Assembly: GCF_015670405.1 (NCBI RefSeq) | Contig: NZ_JADPBQ010000007.1 | Span: 69,674-133,673 of the forward strand | DNA from: Clostridium sp. 1001271B_151109_B4 | GTDB lineage: Bacteria; Bacillota; Clostridia; Clostridiales; Clostridiaceae | Reading direction: 5' to 3' | DNA: 64,000 nucleotides | Shown: one piece after another, positions 1 to 9,190 of the stretch | Layout: each line of letters opens with the position of its first letter | Position numbering within the stretch: the stretch's first letter is position 1 | Made by a program: the position numbers and the translations under genes | The notes under the pieces: model-generated | The model's database searches: none | The model's input: the letters and a program-made list of their open reading frames with translations, nothing else | What the model was told of the DNA's origin: nothing

Positions 1-1293
1 TGTTTCTTCTTCTTCCTTTTCATCACTTGGTGGCGTTACTGGTTTTTGCTCTTCTGTTGGTGGTGTTGTTGGCGGTGTTACTTCCTCTTCCTTTTCATCA
101 CTTACTGGTGGTTTTGTTGTTCCTCCATTACTTCCACCTGTTGTTCCACCTTGATTACTATTATTAGATGCTGGCGGTTCAGTAACATCTGCACTATTAT
201 CTTCATAGTCTTCAGGATTTATATTATGCCTATCATTATAATCACTTTCCTCAGCCTTGTAATCTGCCATTGCTTGCTTAAATGAATCATAATCATAAGT
301 TGATGAGTCTGGTATTTTATTTTCAAAAACAAATTCTCTTAAATATTTAGCATTTTGTTCTGTATCCATTAAAAATACCCAACCTAAATTTTTATATAAT
401 CTTCCATCTGCTAAATCTGGTATTGGTATCTGTAATTGCTCTATTTCTAAAGCTGGGAATTTATAAATAGTATAAGCCATATTTAATGCTTCTAGTGGAT
501 CAATATTTGTTTTAATATAATCAAGCATACTATTCATAATTCCTAAGTACTTACTTGGTTTTGTTTCTTTTAATTTTTCTGCAACCTTAACTAAAACTTC
601 TCTTTGTCTATCAGTTCTAGCATATTCATCTCCAACGCCTTTTCTTATTCTCGCATATGATAGTGCTTGTTTACCATTTAAAACTTGCACTCCTGCTTCA
701 GTTACTGGACAATCATTTCCACCAGTAGACTCTCCAATATATTTATTTAACTCTTCAAGCATATACTCTTCAACATCAAATTCTAATCCTCCCATTTGAT
801 CGATTATAGCTTCAAATCCCCAAAAGTTAATTATAATATATTTATCTAAACTTATTCCATATGTATTTTTAATAGTTTCTATTAGCAGCTCTGGTCCGCC
901 ATAAGCTAAAGCTGCATTTAATTTCCCTTCGCCATGTCCAGGTATATTTACTAATGTATCTCTAAATAATGATGTTAATCTTATATTTTTATTGTTATTA
1001 TCTAATGTTGCTATAATAATCGAATCTGCTCTAGCAGCCTCATCTAATGTTCTTGCATCTGTTCCTAATAATAAAACATTTGTAATTCCGTCAACTTCGT
1101 GGTATTCAGTATCACTTGTTATTTCTGATGGATTTAATCCTGAATATATTCTACTTCTTACATAAAGATATCCCGAAGCTAACATACCGATTATTAATGC
1201 AAAAACAACTACAGTCGATACTATTATTTTCTTTTTTATAGACCATCTTTTTTTATTAGAACGCTTTTTTTTCTTCTTTTTTTGTTCACTCAT
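1..1293 (-). CDS. LCP (LytR-CpsA-Psr) family cell-wall ligase, 3' end outside window
   Basis: The reading frame is open from an ATG at 1293 to the window edge, so only the first 431 codons are seen. The order is a lysine-rich cytoplasmic start, one membrane segment at about residues 20-38, then an LCP domain with the family pattern LLLGTDAR, RADSIIIATL and TSLFRDTLVNIPG. The conserved arginines of SYARIRKG and EYARTDRQR are present. LCP enzymes attach teichoic acids or other glycopolymers to peptidoglycan outside the membrane. The tail is low-complexity and rich in Pro, Thr and Glu, with the block SDEKEEE occurring twice, which suggests a wall-spanning linker. A GGGATGG stretch precedes the start. 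The exact acceptor polymer cannot be told. Confidence 0.9.
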   Translation of the reverse strand, partial: MSEQKKKKKKRSNKKRWSIKKKIIVSTVVVFALIIGMLASGYLYVRSRIYSGLNPSEITSDTEYHEVDGITNVLLLGTDARTLDEAARADSIIIATLDNNNKNIRLTSLFRDTLVNIPGHGEGKLNAALAYGGPELLIETIKNTYGISLDKYIIINFWGFEAIIDQMGGLEFDVEEYMLEELNKYIGESTGGNDCPVTEAGVQVLNGKQALSYARIRKGVGDEYARTDRQREVLVKVAEKLKETKPSKYLGIMNSMLDYIKTNIDPLEALNMAYTIYKFPALEIEQLQIPIPDLADGRLYKNLGWVFLMDTEQNAKYLREFVFENKIPDSSTYDYDSFKQAMADYKAEESDYNDRHNINPEDYEDNSADVTEPPASNNSNQGGTTGGSNGGTTKPPVSDEKEEEVTPPTTPPTEEQKPVTPPSDEKEEEET

Positions 1294-1723
1294 AGCTGTG
1301 CCATCCCTTCGAAAATATTTATTCATTTTTTAAGTTAAATATTGCATTATTATTATTTTCCTAAATGTAGTTTATGCAACTTACATTTTATAATTATAAA
1401 ATAATAAATATAATAATACCACAATTTGTTTCAAAGTTTTATTAAATTTTTAGATATTTAGTATTTTTTTCAAAAAAAGTGGAATATTTTGTTCATTTAA
1501 GTTGTATTTATGCTTTGTTATTTTCATTATAAATTAATTTGTAGTTTATTACTTATATGCTTTAATTATATTAACATTATTCTACTTATTTTGGATAAAC
1601 TATTACTAAAGAAAATATTATTATATAATATTTAAAAATAAAAAAATTTTAATATTTACTTATATACTTTAAAGTATTATTATAAGTAATATGAAAAATT
1701 AGTAGATTAATGGAGGTCTTTTT
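1294..1723. promoter_or_regulatory. AT-rich divergent intergenic region with a dyad before the arginase gene
   Basis: This 430-base gap separates the leftward LCP gene from the rightward arginase gene and holds no gene that I can see. Near its right end is a nested dyad. The outer arms TTACTTATA (1656-1664) and TATAAGTAA (1681-1689) match exactly, and between them is a 12-base palindrome TACTTTAAAGTA (1665-1676). The two dyads are offset by 2 bases. It ends about 35 bases before the arginase start and could be an operator or a leader hairpin. I did not find a convincing -35/-10 pair. Confidence 0.4.
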
Positions 1724-2623
1724 ATGAATATAAGTATTATTGGAATGCCTCTTTTTTATGGTTGTGATAAACCTGGAGTAGAAAAGGGCCCTGAAGAGTT
1801 AAGAAAAAACAACCTCATTGATATATTTGAAAAAAATCATACTGTTTATGATTTAGGAGATATAGAAGTTGAAATAGTTAGCGAAAAAGAAAAATATAAA
1901 GATGATCAAAATTTAAAATATTTAACACAAGTTGTTAATGCAAATAATGGACTAGCTTCTAAAGTTTTAGAAGCATTAGAAAATGATACCTTCCCATTTA
2001 TAGTTGGTGGAGATCATTCTTTAGCCTTAGGATCACTTGCAGGCGCAAGTAAATATTTTGGAGATGATTTAGCAGTAATTTGGATAGATGCTCATGGAGA
2101 CATTAATACAGACAAGACCTCACCTTCAGGAAATATTCACGGTATGCCTTTAGCTGCTTCAATGGGTTATGGTTATGAAAAACTAACTTCAATTTTCTTT
2201 GATGAAGCTAAAATTAAACCAGAAAATGTTTTTATTTTAGCTTGCCGCGATTTAGACAAAGGTGAAGTAGATTTAATAAATGAATTAAATATGAATGTAT
2301 GGACAAATGAACAAATTAATAGCTTAGGTACAAGTGAAGTATTAAATCAATTATTATTACTAATTAAAGAAAAGAATATAAAAAATATTCATCTTTCTTA
2401 TGATATTGACTGTTTAGATCCTGATTATGTACCAGGTACAGGAACTCCTGTAAGTGATGGATTAACTTATACTCAAAGTAAAGAACTTCTTAAAGGAATT
2501 ATGAGTACAAGCTTAGTAAGTTCTATGGATTTTGTAGAATATAATCCTGATTTAGATAAAAATAATAAAACAAAAGAAACTTGTATTGAATTACTAAATT
2601 TAATCTCAAATGAATTAAATTAA
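1724..2623 (+). CDS. rocF: Arginase (ureohydrolase family)
   Basis: The 299-residue protein carries the manganese ligands of ureohydrolases: GGDHS (95-99), DAHGD (122-126) and SYDIDCLDP (225-233), and ends the active-site set with an FVEYNP motif near 270. The length equals that of bacterial arginases. Arginase hydrolyses arginine to ornithine and urea in the cytoplasm. The ATG is preceded by TGGAGG at 7-8 bases. The gene is alone, with its own terminator. It sits about 3 kb from the polyamine uptake operon, so ornithine and polyamine supply may be linked, but this is inference. Agmatinase or formimidoylglutamase are alternatives within the same fold; the family motifs do not separate them fully. 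Confidence 0.85.
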   Translation: MNISIIGMPLFYGCDKPGVEKGPEELRKNNLIDIFEKNHTVYDLGDIEVEIVSEKEKYKDDQNLKYLTQVVNANNGLASKVLEALENDTFPFIVGGDHSLALGSLAGASKYFGDDLAVIWIDAHGDINTDKTSPSGNIHGMPLAASMGYGYEKLTSIFFDEAKIKPENVFILACRDLDKGEVDLINELNMNVWTNEQINSLGTSEVLNQLLLLIKEKNIKNIHLSYDIDCLDPDYVPGTGTPVSDGLTYTQSKELLKGIMSTSLVSSMDFVEYNPDLDKNNKTKETCIELLNLISNELN

Positions 2624-2624
2624 T

Positions 2625-2667
2625 AAAAATGCTTTTTACTTTCAAATAAGTAAAAAGCATTTTTTTA
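2625..2667 (+). terminator. Intrinsic terminator of the arginase gene
   Basis: A stem with arms AAATGCTTTTTACTT and AAGTAAAAAGCATTT is followed by a run of T. It starts directly after the stop codon. Confidence 0.85.
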
Positions 2668-2734
2668 TGAAAAATTGTTAATTAATATAACTTATGATAT
2701 TATAAAATCAATAAAAATATTTTTGGAGGCACAG

Positions 2735-3361
2735 ATGAAACTTTTATTTTTTGATACTGAAACAACTAGTGTAAGACCTGGCCATATCTGTCAGTTAAGT
2801 TATATAACAGTTGATACATCAACTAAACCACAAACTACAATAGGAAAAAACTTCTTCTTTACAGTAGATGAAATGGATCCTGCAGCAGAAGAAGTTCATG
2901 GATTTTCATTAGAAAAATTATATGAATTATCTAATGGTTTAGAATTTCTTGAACAAATTCAAGATTTTATGTCTGACTTCTTTGATGCTGACTTTGTAAT
3001 TGGTCATAATGTTCAGTTTGACGTTAAGTTCTTAAAACATGAAGTTAACTCTTTATATGAAGCTGGTATGATTGATTGTTCTTGGGAGCCTAAAAAAACA
3101 TTTTGTACTATGGCTTATTATAAAAATATTTGTCAAATTCCTTCACCAAGTGGGAATGGAATAAAAAACCCTAAACTATCTGAAGTAATAAACTTTTTAG
3201 GAATATCTGATGATACTATTGCAAAAAAGGCTGATGAATTATTCCAAGGAAGTGGAAATTATCATGATGCAAGATTTGATACCGCTGCAGTTTATCTTTT
3301 AGTTATAGAAGGTATGAAAAAGAAATATATTAAACCTGGATTTTTTTCAAGTCAGCTTTAA
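2735..3361 (+). CDS. DnaQ-like 3'-5' exonuclease (DEDDh family)
   Basis: I start this gene at the ATG at 2735, which has a GGAGG (2725-2729) at the right distance; an upstream in-frame ATG at 2675 has no ribosome binding site and adds 20 unconserved residues. The 208-residue protein shows the three exonuclease motifs: FDTET (6-10, metal-binding D7 and E9), GHNVQFD (90-96) and YHDARFD (176-182, general base H177 and D182). It is an exonuclease domain alone, without polymerase or helicase parts, so the role could be proofreading, repair or RNA trimming. The gene lies between two terminators and is probably monocistronic. Confidence 0.82.
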   Translation: MKLLFFDTETTSVRPGHICQLSYITVDTSTKPQTTIGKNFFFTVDEMDPAAEEVHGFSLEKLYELSNGLEFLEQIQDFMSDFFDADFVIGHNVQFDVKFLKHEVNSLYEAGMIDCSWEPKKTFCTMAYYKNICQIPSPSGNGIKNPKLSEVINFLGISDDTIAKKADELFQGSGNYHDARFDTAAVYLLVIEGMKKKYIKPGFFSSQL

Positions 3362-3372
3362 TTATAAATATT

Positions 3373-3406
3373 AAAAGAGGATATTTTTTAATTAACATCC
3401 TCTTTT
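3373..3406. terminator. Bidirectional terminator between exonuclease gene and pflA
   Basis: Arms AAAAGAGGAT (3373-3382) and ATCCTCTTTT (3397-3406) pair around a 14-base loop. U-rich tracts on both sides suit the converging genes. Confidence 0.75.
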
Positions 3407-3413
3407 ATATACT

Positions 3414-4127
3414 TTATATATCTAATAATTTGTATAGCTCTTTACATTTTTCTTTGTCCATTGCTGGAGTTCCGTCTAATCTATACTTTATTCCCATACT
3501 TTCATACTTATTTACTCCTAGTAAGTGATATGGTAATAATTCAACTTTCTCAACGTTATTTAAAGTTTTAATAAATTTACCTAGTTCAGTAATATATTCT
3601 TCACTATCTGTTAATCCTGGAACAACTACTTGCCTTATCCACATTTTGGTGTTACATTTTTTACATGCTTCAAGGAATTTTAAACTTTCATCAATATTAA
3701 TTGATGTCATATACTTGTACCCTTCCGGTGTTAAATGCTTAATATCAAAAAGAACTAAATCCGTATATTTTAATATTTCTTCATAATCTCCAAATCCTAC
3801 ACCTGAAGTATCTAATGTTGTATGTATTCCTTTTTCTTTACAAAGCTTTAAACATTCCTTTAAGAATTCTGGTTGTCTTAAAGGATCTCCTCCTGAAAAA
3901 GTAACACCACCACCAGATCTCTCAAAATAAGCTCTAAATCTAGCTATTCTATTAACTAATTCTTCCGGTGTTAATTCTAAAGTATCTTCACCCTTATTAC
4001 TCCATGTATCAGGATTATGACAATATTGACATCTTAATGCACACCCTTGCATAAATACTACAACTCTTATTCCTGGTCCATCGACAAGTCCCATTGTTTC
4101 TATTGAATGTATTGTTCCTTTTAACAT
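3414..4127 (-). CDS. pflA: Pyruvate formate-lyase activating enzyme
   Basis: This 237-residue radical SAM enzyme has the cluster motif CALRCQYC (C29, C33, C36), followed by HNPDTW and the GGGVTFSGGDP SAM-binding stretch typical of PFL activases. It installs the glycyl radical on pyruvate formate-lyase, using reduced ferredoxin or flavodoxin. The ATG at 4127 follows TTGGAGGAA. No formate-lyase gene is adjacent in this window, so the partner must be elsewhere, or the target could be another glycyl radical enzyme. The length and motif spacing fit the short PflA class without the extra ferredoxin domain. Confidence 0.88.
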   Translation of the reverse strand: MLKGTIHSIETMGLVDGPGIRVVVFMQGCALRCQYCHNPDTWSNKGEDTLELTPEELVNRIARFRAYFERSGGGVTFSGGDPLRQPEFLKECLKLCKEKGIHTTLDTSGVGFGDYEEILKYTDLVLFDIKHLTPEGYKYMTSINIDESLKFLEACKKCNTKMWIRQVVVPGLTDSEEYITELGKFIKTLNNVEKVELLPYHLLGVNKYESMGIKYRLDGTPAMDKEKCKELYKLLDI

Positions 4128-4156
4128 AGTACTTCCTCCAATTTATCTATAAGTTC

Positions 4157-4227
4157 TTAAACAATTAATTTTATTTATTGTTAAACTTTTTTTCTTTCAT
4201 TATACACCTTAATCTTATATTTGTTAA
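4157..4227 (-). promoter_or_regulatory. pflA promoter with downstream inverted repeat
   Basis: On the minus strand a -35 TTAACA (4222-4227) and a -10 TATAAT (4199-4204) are 17 bases apart. Just inside the expected transcript lies the inverted repeat TTAAACAAT (4157-4165) and ATTGTTAAA (4177-4185), with one mismatch between arms. It could be an operator or a leader hairpin. The rest of 4228-4553 is AT-rich and I see nothing else in it. Confidence 0.6.
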
Positions 4228-4553
4228 TACTCTATCATAATCGTTATTTATTCATAATAATTATTATTTATTTTAAGACAATACGTTACATAATTATTAA
4301 TTTTATATTTTTTTATTATATGGATATTTTTTTCTTAGTTTACTAATTATAAATTTATATAGTATTAATTTAAGTTAATGCTCCTACTATCTCTATAATT
4401 TATTTTTTAATTTTTTATTTTAATTCTACAATTCTTAGTTTTACTAAACTTTTAATGTATAAATGTTAAACTTATGTTTCTCCCTTTTACTTTAACCCCT
4501 TATTTCTAAAGGAAAATTGAAAATTATATTTTTAACATTTTTTTTTAAAATTA

Positions 4554-4624
4554 TTGATTTTTTATTTATATCTCTATATAATAACATTGTTTGTTTAGTA
4601 ATTTTAAACCTTTAGTTTAGTAAT
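4554..4624 (+). promoter_or_regulatory. Promoter and direct-repeat operator of the pot operon
   Basis: A -35 TTGATT (4554-4559) and a -10 TATAAT (4577-4582) are 17 bases apart. Directly after them come two identical 10-base repeats, GTTTAGTAAT at 4593-4602 and 4615-4624, spaced by 22 bases, which puts them on the same face of the helix. A TTGTTTG/CAAACAA pair (near 4589-4595 and 4634-4640) encloses them. This is the layout expected of an operator for the regulator encoded next. Confidence 0.6.
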
Positions 4625-4661
4625 AGTTATTATCAAACAAAATGAAAGGCAAGGTGAAATT

Positions 4662-5201
4662 GTGCAAATTGGTGATAAAATTAAACGAATGAGAATTGAA
4701 AAAGGATTAACACAAGAAGAACTTGCTAATAGATGCGAATTATCTAAGGGATTTATATCTCAAGTAGAAAATGATTTAACTTCTCCTTCTATAGCAACAC
4801 TAATAGATATTCTTGAAATACTAGGGACAAACCTAAAAGAATTTTTTAGTGATGATAAGGACGAAAAAATCACTTATACATATGAAGATATGTTTGAGAC
4901 AGAAAACTCTGATTTGAAATATAAATTAATGTGGCTAGTTCCTAATGCACAAAAAAATGAAATGGAACCTATAATGATAACAATTGAAGCTGGTGGAAAG
5001 TATATAGAAGAAGAACCTCATGAAGGCGAAGAATTTGGATATGTTTTATCTGGAAGTATAACTCTACATTTAGGAGATAAATCATATAAAGTTCGTAAAA
5101 ACGAAAGTTTTTATTTTAAACCTAGGGCAAATCATTATATTAGCAATGATGGTAAAACTACAGCTAAGGTTATTTGGATTTCTACTCCCCCATCATTTTA
5201 A
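4662..5201 (+). CDS. XRE-family regulator with C-terminal cupin domain, first gene of the pot operon
   Basis: The 179-residue protein has an N-terminal helix-turn-helix (about 8-60, with LTQEELANRCELSKGFISQ) and a C-terminal cupin domain (about 110-175, with EPHEGEEFGYVLSG). This is the PuuR/SinR-like layout often found with polyamine transport genes; the cupin may sense polyamine or a related small molecule. The start is GTG at 4662 after AAGGTG; no ATG is in frame nearby. It is followed after 74 bases by potA in the same direction. The repeats near its own promoter suggest autoregulation. The ligand is inferred from context only. Confidence 0.85.
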   Translation: MQIGDKIKRMRIEKGLTQEELANRCELSKGFISQVENDLTSPSIATLIDILEILGTNLKEFFSDDKDEKITYTYEDMFETENSDLKYKLMWLVPNAQKNEMEPIMITIEAGGKYIEEEPHEGEEFGYVLSGSITLHLGDKSYKVRKNESFYFKPRANHYISNDGKTTAKVIWISTPPSF

Positions 5202-5275
5202 AGAAATTAACATATAATCATTAGAGAAATGTGATAAGGTGTTTCCTTTTAATATTAAAGAAAGAGGTGTTTTTT

Positions 5276-6334
5276 TTGAGTCAAAATATTATAGAAATAC
5301 AAGGTGTATCTAAAGTTTACGGTGATAATACTGTCTTAGATAATCTTTCATTAAATATAAGAAAAAATGAATTTTTAACATTACTTGGTCCTAGTGGCTG
5401 CGGTAAAACTACGACTCTTAAAATAATAGCAGGCTTTGAAACTGCTGACAGTGGAAAGGTTGTCTTTGCTGGAAATGATATTTCTAATGTGCCTCCTTAC
5501 AAAAGACAATTAAATACAGTATTCCAAAAGTATGCTTTATTCCCTCATATGAATATTTATGAGAATATTGCATTTGGTTTAAAAATTAAAAAACTACCAA
5601 AAAATGAAATTGATAAAAAAGTTCATGAAATGTTAAAAATGGTGGCTTTAGAAGGTTTTGAAAAAAGATCTGTTGATTCACTTAGTGGTGGTCAACAACA
5701 AAGAGTTGCAATTGCTAGAGCTTTAGTTAATGAACCTCAAGTTCTTTTATTAGATGAACCTCTTGGTGCATTAGATTTAAAACTTAGAAAAGAAATGCAA
5801 TTAGAGCTTAAAAAAATTCAAAAAAGACTTGGTATTACTTTTATCTTTGTAACTCACGATCAAGAAGAAGCTCTTACTATGTCTGATACAATAGTTGTAA
5901 TGAACAAGGGAAAAATACAACAAATGGGATCTCCTGAAGATATTTATAATGAACCAGCAAATGCTTTTGTTGCTGACTTTATTGGCGAAAGTAACATTTT
6001 AGATGGAGTAATGCTTGAGGATTATAAAGTTAAATTTGCAGATACTATATTTGAATGTGTAGACAGTGGATTTAATCCATCTGAAAATATCGATATTGTA
6101 ATTAGACCTGAAGATATAGAAATAACTACTGTCGAAAAAGGAATGTTATCAGGTAAGGTTAACTCTGTTACCTTCAAAGGAGTTCATTACGAAATTGAGG
6201 TTGTTACAGAAAATAACAATTGGATTATTCATAATATAAAAACCGCAAATGTGGGAAGTACTGTTGGTTTAATAATAGATCCAGAATCAATACATATAAT
6301 GAGAAAGGCGAAAGACTATGAGAAAGAAAAATAA
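5276..6334 (+). CDS. potA: Spermidine/putrescine ABC transporter ATP-binding protein
   Basis: I start at the TTG at 5276, since GAGGTG (5264-5269) lies 6 bases before it; a GTG at 5231 would add 15 residues with no homology-like content. The 352-residue ATPase has Walker [10 protein letters not shown] (38-46), Q-loop near 84, signature LSGGQ (136-140), Walker B LLLDEP (157-162) and H-loop H194. A TOBE-type regulatory domain fills about 270-345. It energises polyamine import through PotBC. The coding region overlaps potB by 17 bases, so the two are probably translationally coupled. Confidence 0.92.
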   Translation: MSQNIIEIQGVSKVYGDNTVLDNLSLNIRKNEFLTLLGPSGCGKTTTLKIIAGFETADSGKVVFAGNDISNVPPYKRQLNTVFQKYALFPHMNIYENIAFGLKIKKLPKNEIDKKVHEMLKMVALEGFEKRSVDSLSGGQQQRVAIARALVNEPQVLLLDEPLGALDLKLRKEMQLELKKIQKRLGITFIFVTHDQEEALTMSDTIVVMNKGKIQQMGSPEDIYNEPANAFVADFIGESNILDGVMLEDYKVKFADTIFECVDSGFNPSENIDIVIRPEDIEITTVEKGMLSGKVNSVTFKGVHYEIEVVTENNNWIIHNIKTANVGSTVGLIIDPESIHIMRKAKDYEKEK

Positions 6335-7145
6335 TCAAAGCGCTTTACCTGCAGCACCTTATATTGTTTGGAGTTCACTTTTTATTGTTATTCCACTATT
6401 AATAGTAGTATTCTTTGGTTTCACAATAAAATCTGGAGATAGTTATCATTTTTCACTAGAGAATTTCCAAAGATTAATGGACCCTAAATACTTAAAAGTT
6501 TTTGGGAGAAGTATTCTCTTAGCTGTAGAAGCTACTTTAGGTTGCCTTATATTAGGTTATCCTGTTGCGTATTTAATTTCAAAAATGCGTGAAGGTAAAA
6601 GAAATATTTTAATTATGCTATTCATAATACCAATGTGGATGAATTTCTTATTAAGAACCTATGCTTGGTTACCTATTTTAGGTAAGAACGGATTAATTAA
6701 CTCCCTTTTAGTTATGCTAGGATTTGGACGCGTTAACCTTCTTTATAATGATTTTGCGGTTTTATTAGGTATGATTTATAACTTTTTACCTTTTATGATT
6801 TTACCTATTTATACTGTTTTAATAAAAATGGATACTGATTTAATTAATGCAGCTTCAGATTTAGGTGCAAGTAGAAAGGAAATTTTCACAAAAATAATTT
6901 TTCCTCTAAGCATGCCTGGAATAATTTCTGGTATTACTATGGTATTTATGCCTGCTGTTTCTACCTTTGTTATTTCAAGAATATTAGGTGGAGGCCAATA
7001 CATGCTACTTGGTAATTTAATTGAAACTCAATATACTTCAATGGATGATTGGAACTTTGGATCTGCAATTGCAATTTTCATGATGATAATAATTTTAATA
7101 TCTATGGCCTTCATGAATAAATTTGAAGGTACCGATGATAAATAA
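6318..7145 (+). CDS. potB: Spermidine/putrescine ABC transporter permease PotB
   Basis: The 275-residue protein has about six hydrophobic membrane segments and the EAA loop [20 protein letters not shown] near residues 179-198, which docks on the ATPase. With PotC it forms the membrane channel for polyamine import. The ATG at 6318 lies inside the potA coding end, with AAAGG-like sequence before it. The first cytoplasmic stretch is short and basic. It is followed after 17 bases by potC. Confidence 0.92.
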   Translation: MRKKNNQSALPAAPYIVWSSLFIVIPLLIVVFFGFTIKSGDSYHFSLENFQRLMDPKYLKVFGRSILLAVEATLGCLILGYPVAYLISKMREGKRNILIMLFIIPMWMNFLLRTYAWLPILGKNGLINSLLVMLGFGRVNLLYNDFAVLLGMIYNFLPFMILPIYTVLIKMDTDLINAASDLGASRKEIFTKIIFPLSMPGIISGITMVFMPAVSTFVISRILGGGQYMLLGNLIETQYTSMDDWNFGSAIAIFMMIIILISMAFMNKFEGTDDK

Positions 7146-7162
7146 TAAGGAGGACATATATT

Positions 7163-7975
7163 ATGGTTAAAAAGCTTGAATCTTTCATTAAAAGATTTTA
7201 TCTACTAATTATTTTTGTATTTTTATATACACCAATAGTTACCTTAATGATATTCTCCTTTAATGATTCGAAATCAACTGCAAAGTGGAATGGATTCACA
7301 TTAAGATGGTATAGTGAACTTTTCCAAAATACAAGAATAATGGATGCATTAAAATATACATTAATAATTGCTATACTTGCTTCAATTATAGCAACTATAA
7401 TTGGAACTTTAGCTGCAATAGGAATTCATAGAATGAAAGGTATTCCTAAAAAAACACTGTTAAATATAAATAATCTACCTGTATTAAATCCTGATATAGT
7501 TACAGGTATCTCACTTATGAGTTTATTTATTTTTATATTCCCTATTTTGCATAAGTTGGGAATAAATGCTCAATTTGGATTTGGAACAATGCTTTTAGCA
7601 CACATTACTTTTAATATTCCTTATGTGATATTATCAGTATTACCCAAATTAAAGCAATTGCCTCATAATATAACTGAAGCAGCTTTAGATTTAGGTGCAA
7701 CACCGGGTTATGCAATGTGGAAAATAATACTTCCTCAAATAAAGCCCGGGATATTTGCAGGATTATTAATGGCATTTACTATGTCTATTGATGATTTTGT
7801 AATAAGTTTCTTTACAACTGGTCCTGGAGTTACTAATCTTTCTATAGAAATATATTCTATGGCTAGAAAAGGTATCAATCCATCAATAAATGCATTATCA
7901 ACTTTAATGTTTATTACTGTATTAATTTTATTATTAATTGTTAATAGAAAAGAATTTACTTCAAGGGGTGTGTAG
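7163..7975 (+). CDS. potC: Spermidine/putrescine ABC transporter permease PotC
   Basis: This 270-residue permease has six predicted membrane segments and an EAA loop, ALDLGATPGYAMWKIILPQI. The ending ILLLIVNRKEFTSRGV closes the last membrane segment. The ATG at 7163 has AAGGAGG upstream. Its stop codon is separated by one base from the potD start, so these two genes are likely coupled. PotC pairs with PotB in the inner membrane. Confidence 0.92.
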   Translation: MVKKLESFIKRFYLLIIFVFLYTPIVTLMIFSFNDSKSTAKWNGFTLRWYSELFQNTRIMDALKYTLIIAILASIIATIIGTLAAIGIHRMKGIPKKTLLNINNLPVLNPDIVTGISLMSLFIFIFPILHKLGINAQFGFGTMLLAHITFNIPYVILSVLPKLKQLPHNITEAALDLGATPGYAMWKIILPQIKPGIFAGLLMAFTMSIDDFVISFFTTGPGVTNLSIEIYSMARKGINPSINALSTLMFITVLILLLIVNRKEFTSRGV

Positions 7976-7976
7976 A

Positions 7977-9038
7977 TTGAAAAAATTTAAATCATTAGTT
8001 GCATTAGCAGCTGCTGCAATATTAACTACTTCTCTTTTCACCGGCTGTGGAAATAGTAATGTTGGTGAAAATGGAACAATAAACTTCTTTAATGTAGGAG
8101 ACTATATTGATGAGGCTCTAATTAGAAAATTTGAAAAAGAAACTGGAATTAAAGTTAACTACTCTACTTATGATACTAATGAAATTATGTATCAAAAGAT
8201 AAAAACTAATCCTGGTACATACGACTTAGTAGTTCCTTCTGATTATATGATTGAAAAAATGATACAAGAAGACTTGCTAGAAACAATAGATTATAACAAT
8301 ATTCCTAACTATCAATATATAGGTGAAAATTATAAAAACTTATCTTATGACCCAACAAATGAATACTCTGTACCATATATGTGGGGTACTATTGGTATTA
8401 TCTATGACAGTTCTAGAATTACAGAACCTGTAACTAGCTGGGATATACTTTGGGATAGTAAATACAAAAATGAAGTTTATATGTTTAACTCTTTAAGAGA
8501 TTCTTTAGCTATAGCTTTAATTAAAGCTGGATATTCTATCAATTCAAAAGTTCCTAGTGAAATAGATGCAGCTAAGGATGAATTATTAGAACAAAGAAAT
8601 TTAACAAATCCTGTTTATGTTGTTGATGAAGTTAAAGATAACATGATTACTGGAGAAAAAATGCTTGCTGCCGTTTGGTCTGGAGATGCAATTTATATAA
8701 TGAATGAAAATCCTGATATGAAATATGTCATTCCAGAGGAAGGCTCAAATGAATGGGTTGATGCTTTATGCATTCCTAAGGATGCCCCTAACAAAGCTGG
8801 AGCTGAAGCATTTATAAACTTCTTATGTGATCCTGAAAATGCAAAAGAAAATGTTGATTATATAGGTTATTCCACTCCTAATACTGCAGCATATGATTTA
8901 CTTGATGATGAAACTAAAAATAACCCAGCTGCATATCCTTCTGACTCTGTATTAGATAAATGTGTATTATTTACTAATTTAGATCAAGAAACTTTAAAAT
9001 TATACGAATCAGCATTTACTGAAGTTCTTTCTCAATAA
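7977..9038 (+). CDS. potD: Spermidine/putrescine-binding lipoprotein
   Basis: I start at the TTG at 7977, just after the potC stop and behind AAGGGGTG. This gives a clean lipoprotein signal: basic start, hydrophobic stretch, and lipobox LFTGC with the modified cysteine at residue 24. An upstream ATG at 7938 would overlap potC and bury the signal. The 353-residue protein has the PotD/PotF solute-binding fold, with NFFNVGDYIDE at the mature start and the conserved AAVWSGDA. It captures polyamine outside the membrane and hands it to PotBC. A strong terminator follows. Confidence 0.92.
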   Translation: MKKFKSLVALAAAAILTTSLFTGCGNSNVGENGTINFFNVGDYIDEALIRKFEKETGIKVNYSTYDTNEIMYQKIKTNPGTYDLVVPSDYMIEKMIQEDLLETIDYNNIPNYQYIGENYKNLSYDPTNEYSVPYMWGTIGIIYDSSRITEPVTSWDILWDSKYKNEVYMFNSLRDSLAIALIKAGYSINSKVPSEIDAAKDELLEQRNLTNPVYVVDEVKDNMITGEKMLAAVWSGDAIYIMNENPDMKYVIPEEGSNEWVDALCIPKDAPNKAGAEAFINFLCDPENAKENVDYIGYSTPNTAAYDLLDDETKNNPAAYPSDSVLDKCVLFTNLDQETLKLYESAFTEVLSQ

Positions 9039-9045
9039 TATTATT

Positions 9046-9090
9046 AAAAACAGAATTATATACTATGAAAGTATATAATTCTGTTTTTTT
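9046..9090 (+). terminator. Terminator of the pot operon
   Basis: Arms AAACAGAATTATATACT and AGTATATAATTCTGTTT form a long stem followed by a T run. Confidence 0.88.
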
Positions 9091-9190
9091 ATAAATACTA
9101 TACTTTAAACTTCTAAATGAACATATTATTAAAATCGAAATTATATATGTTATAATTTATATTAGATTATAGTAGCTTTAGGAGGGTTTT

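Noticed and set aside
46-285. Rightward 79-codon open frame rich in Trp, Cys and Phe
   Set aside because: It is the mirror of the Pro/Thr/Glu-rich tail of the leftward LCP gene, and has no ribosome binding site.
4157-4185. Rex operator before pflA
   Set aside because: A Rex site would read TTGTTAA-n4-TTAACAA; here the half-sites have the reverse orientation and wider spacing.
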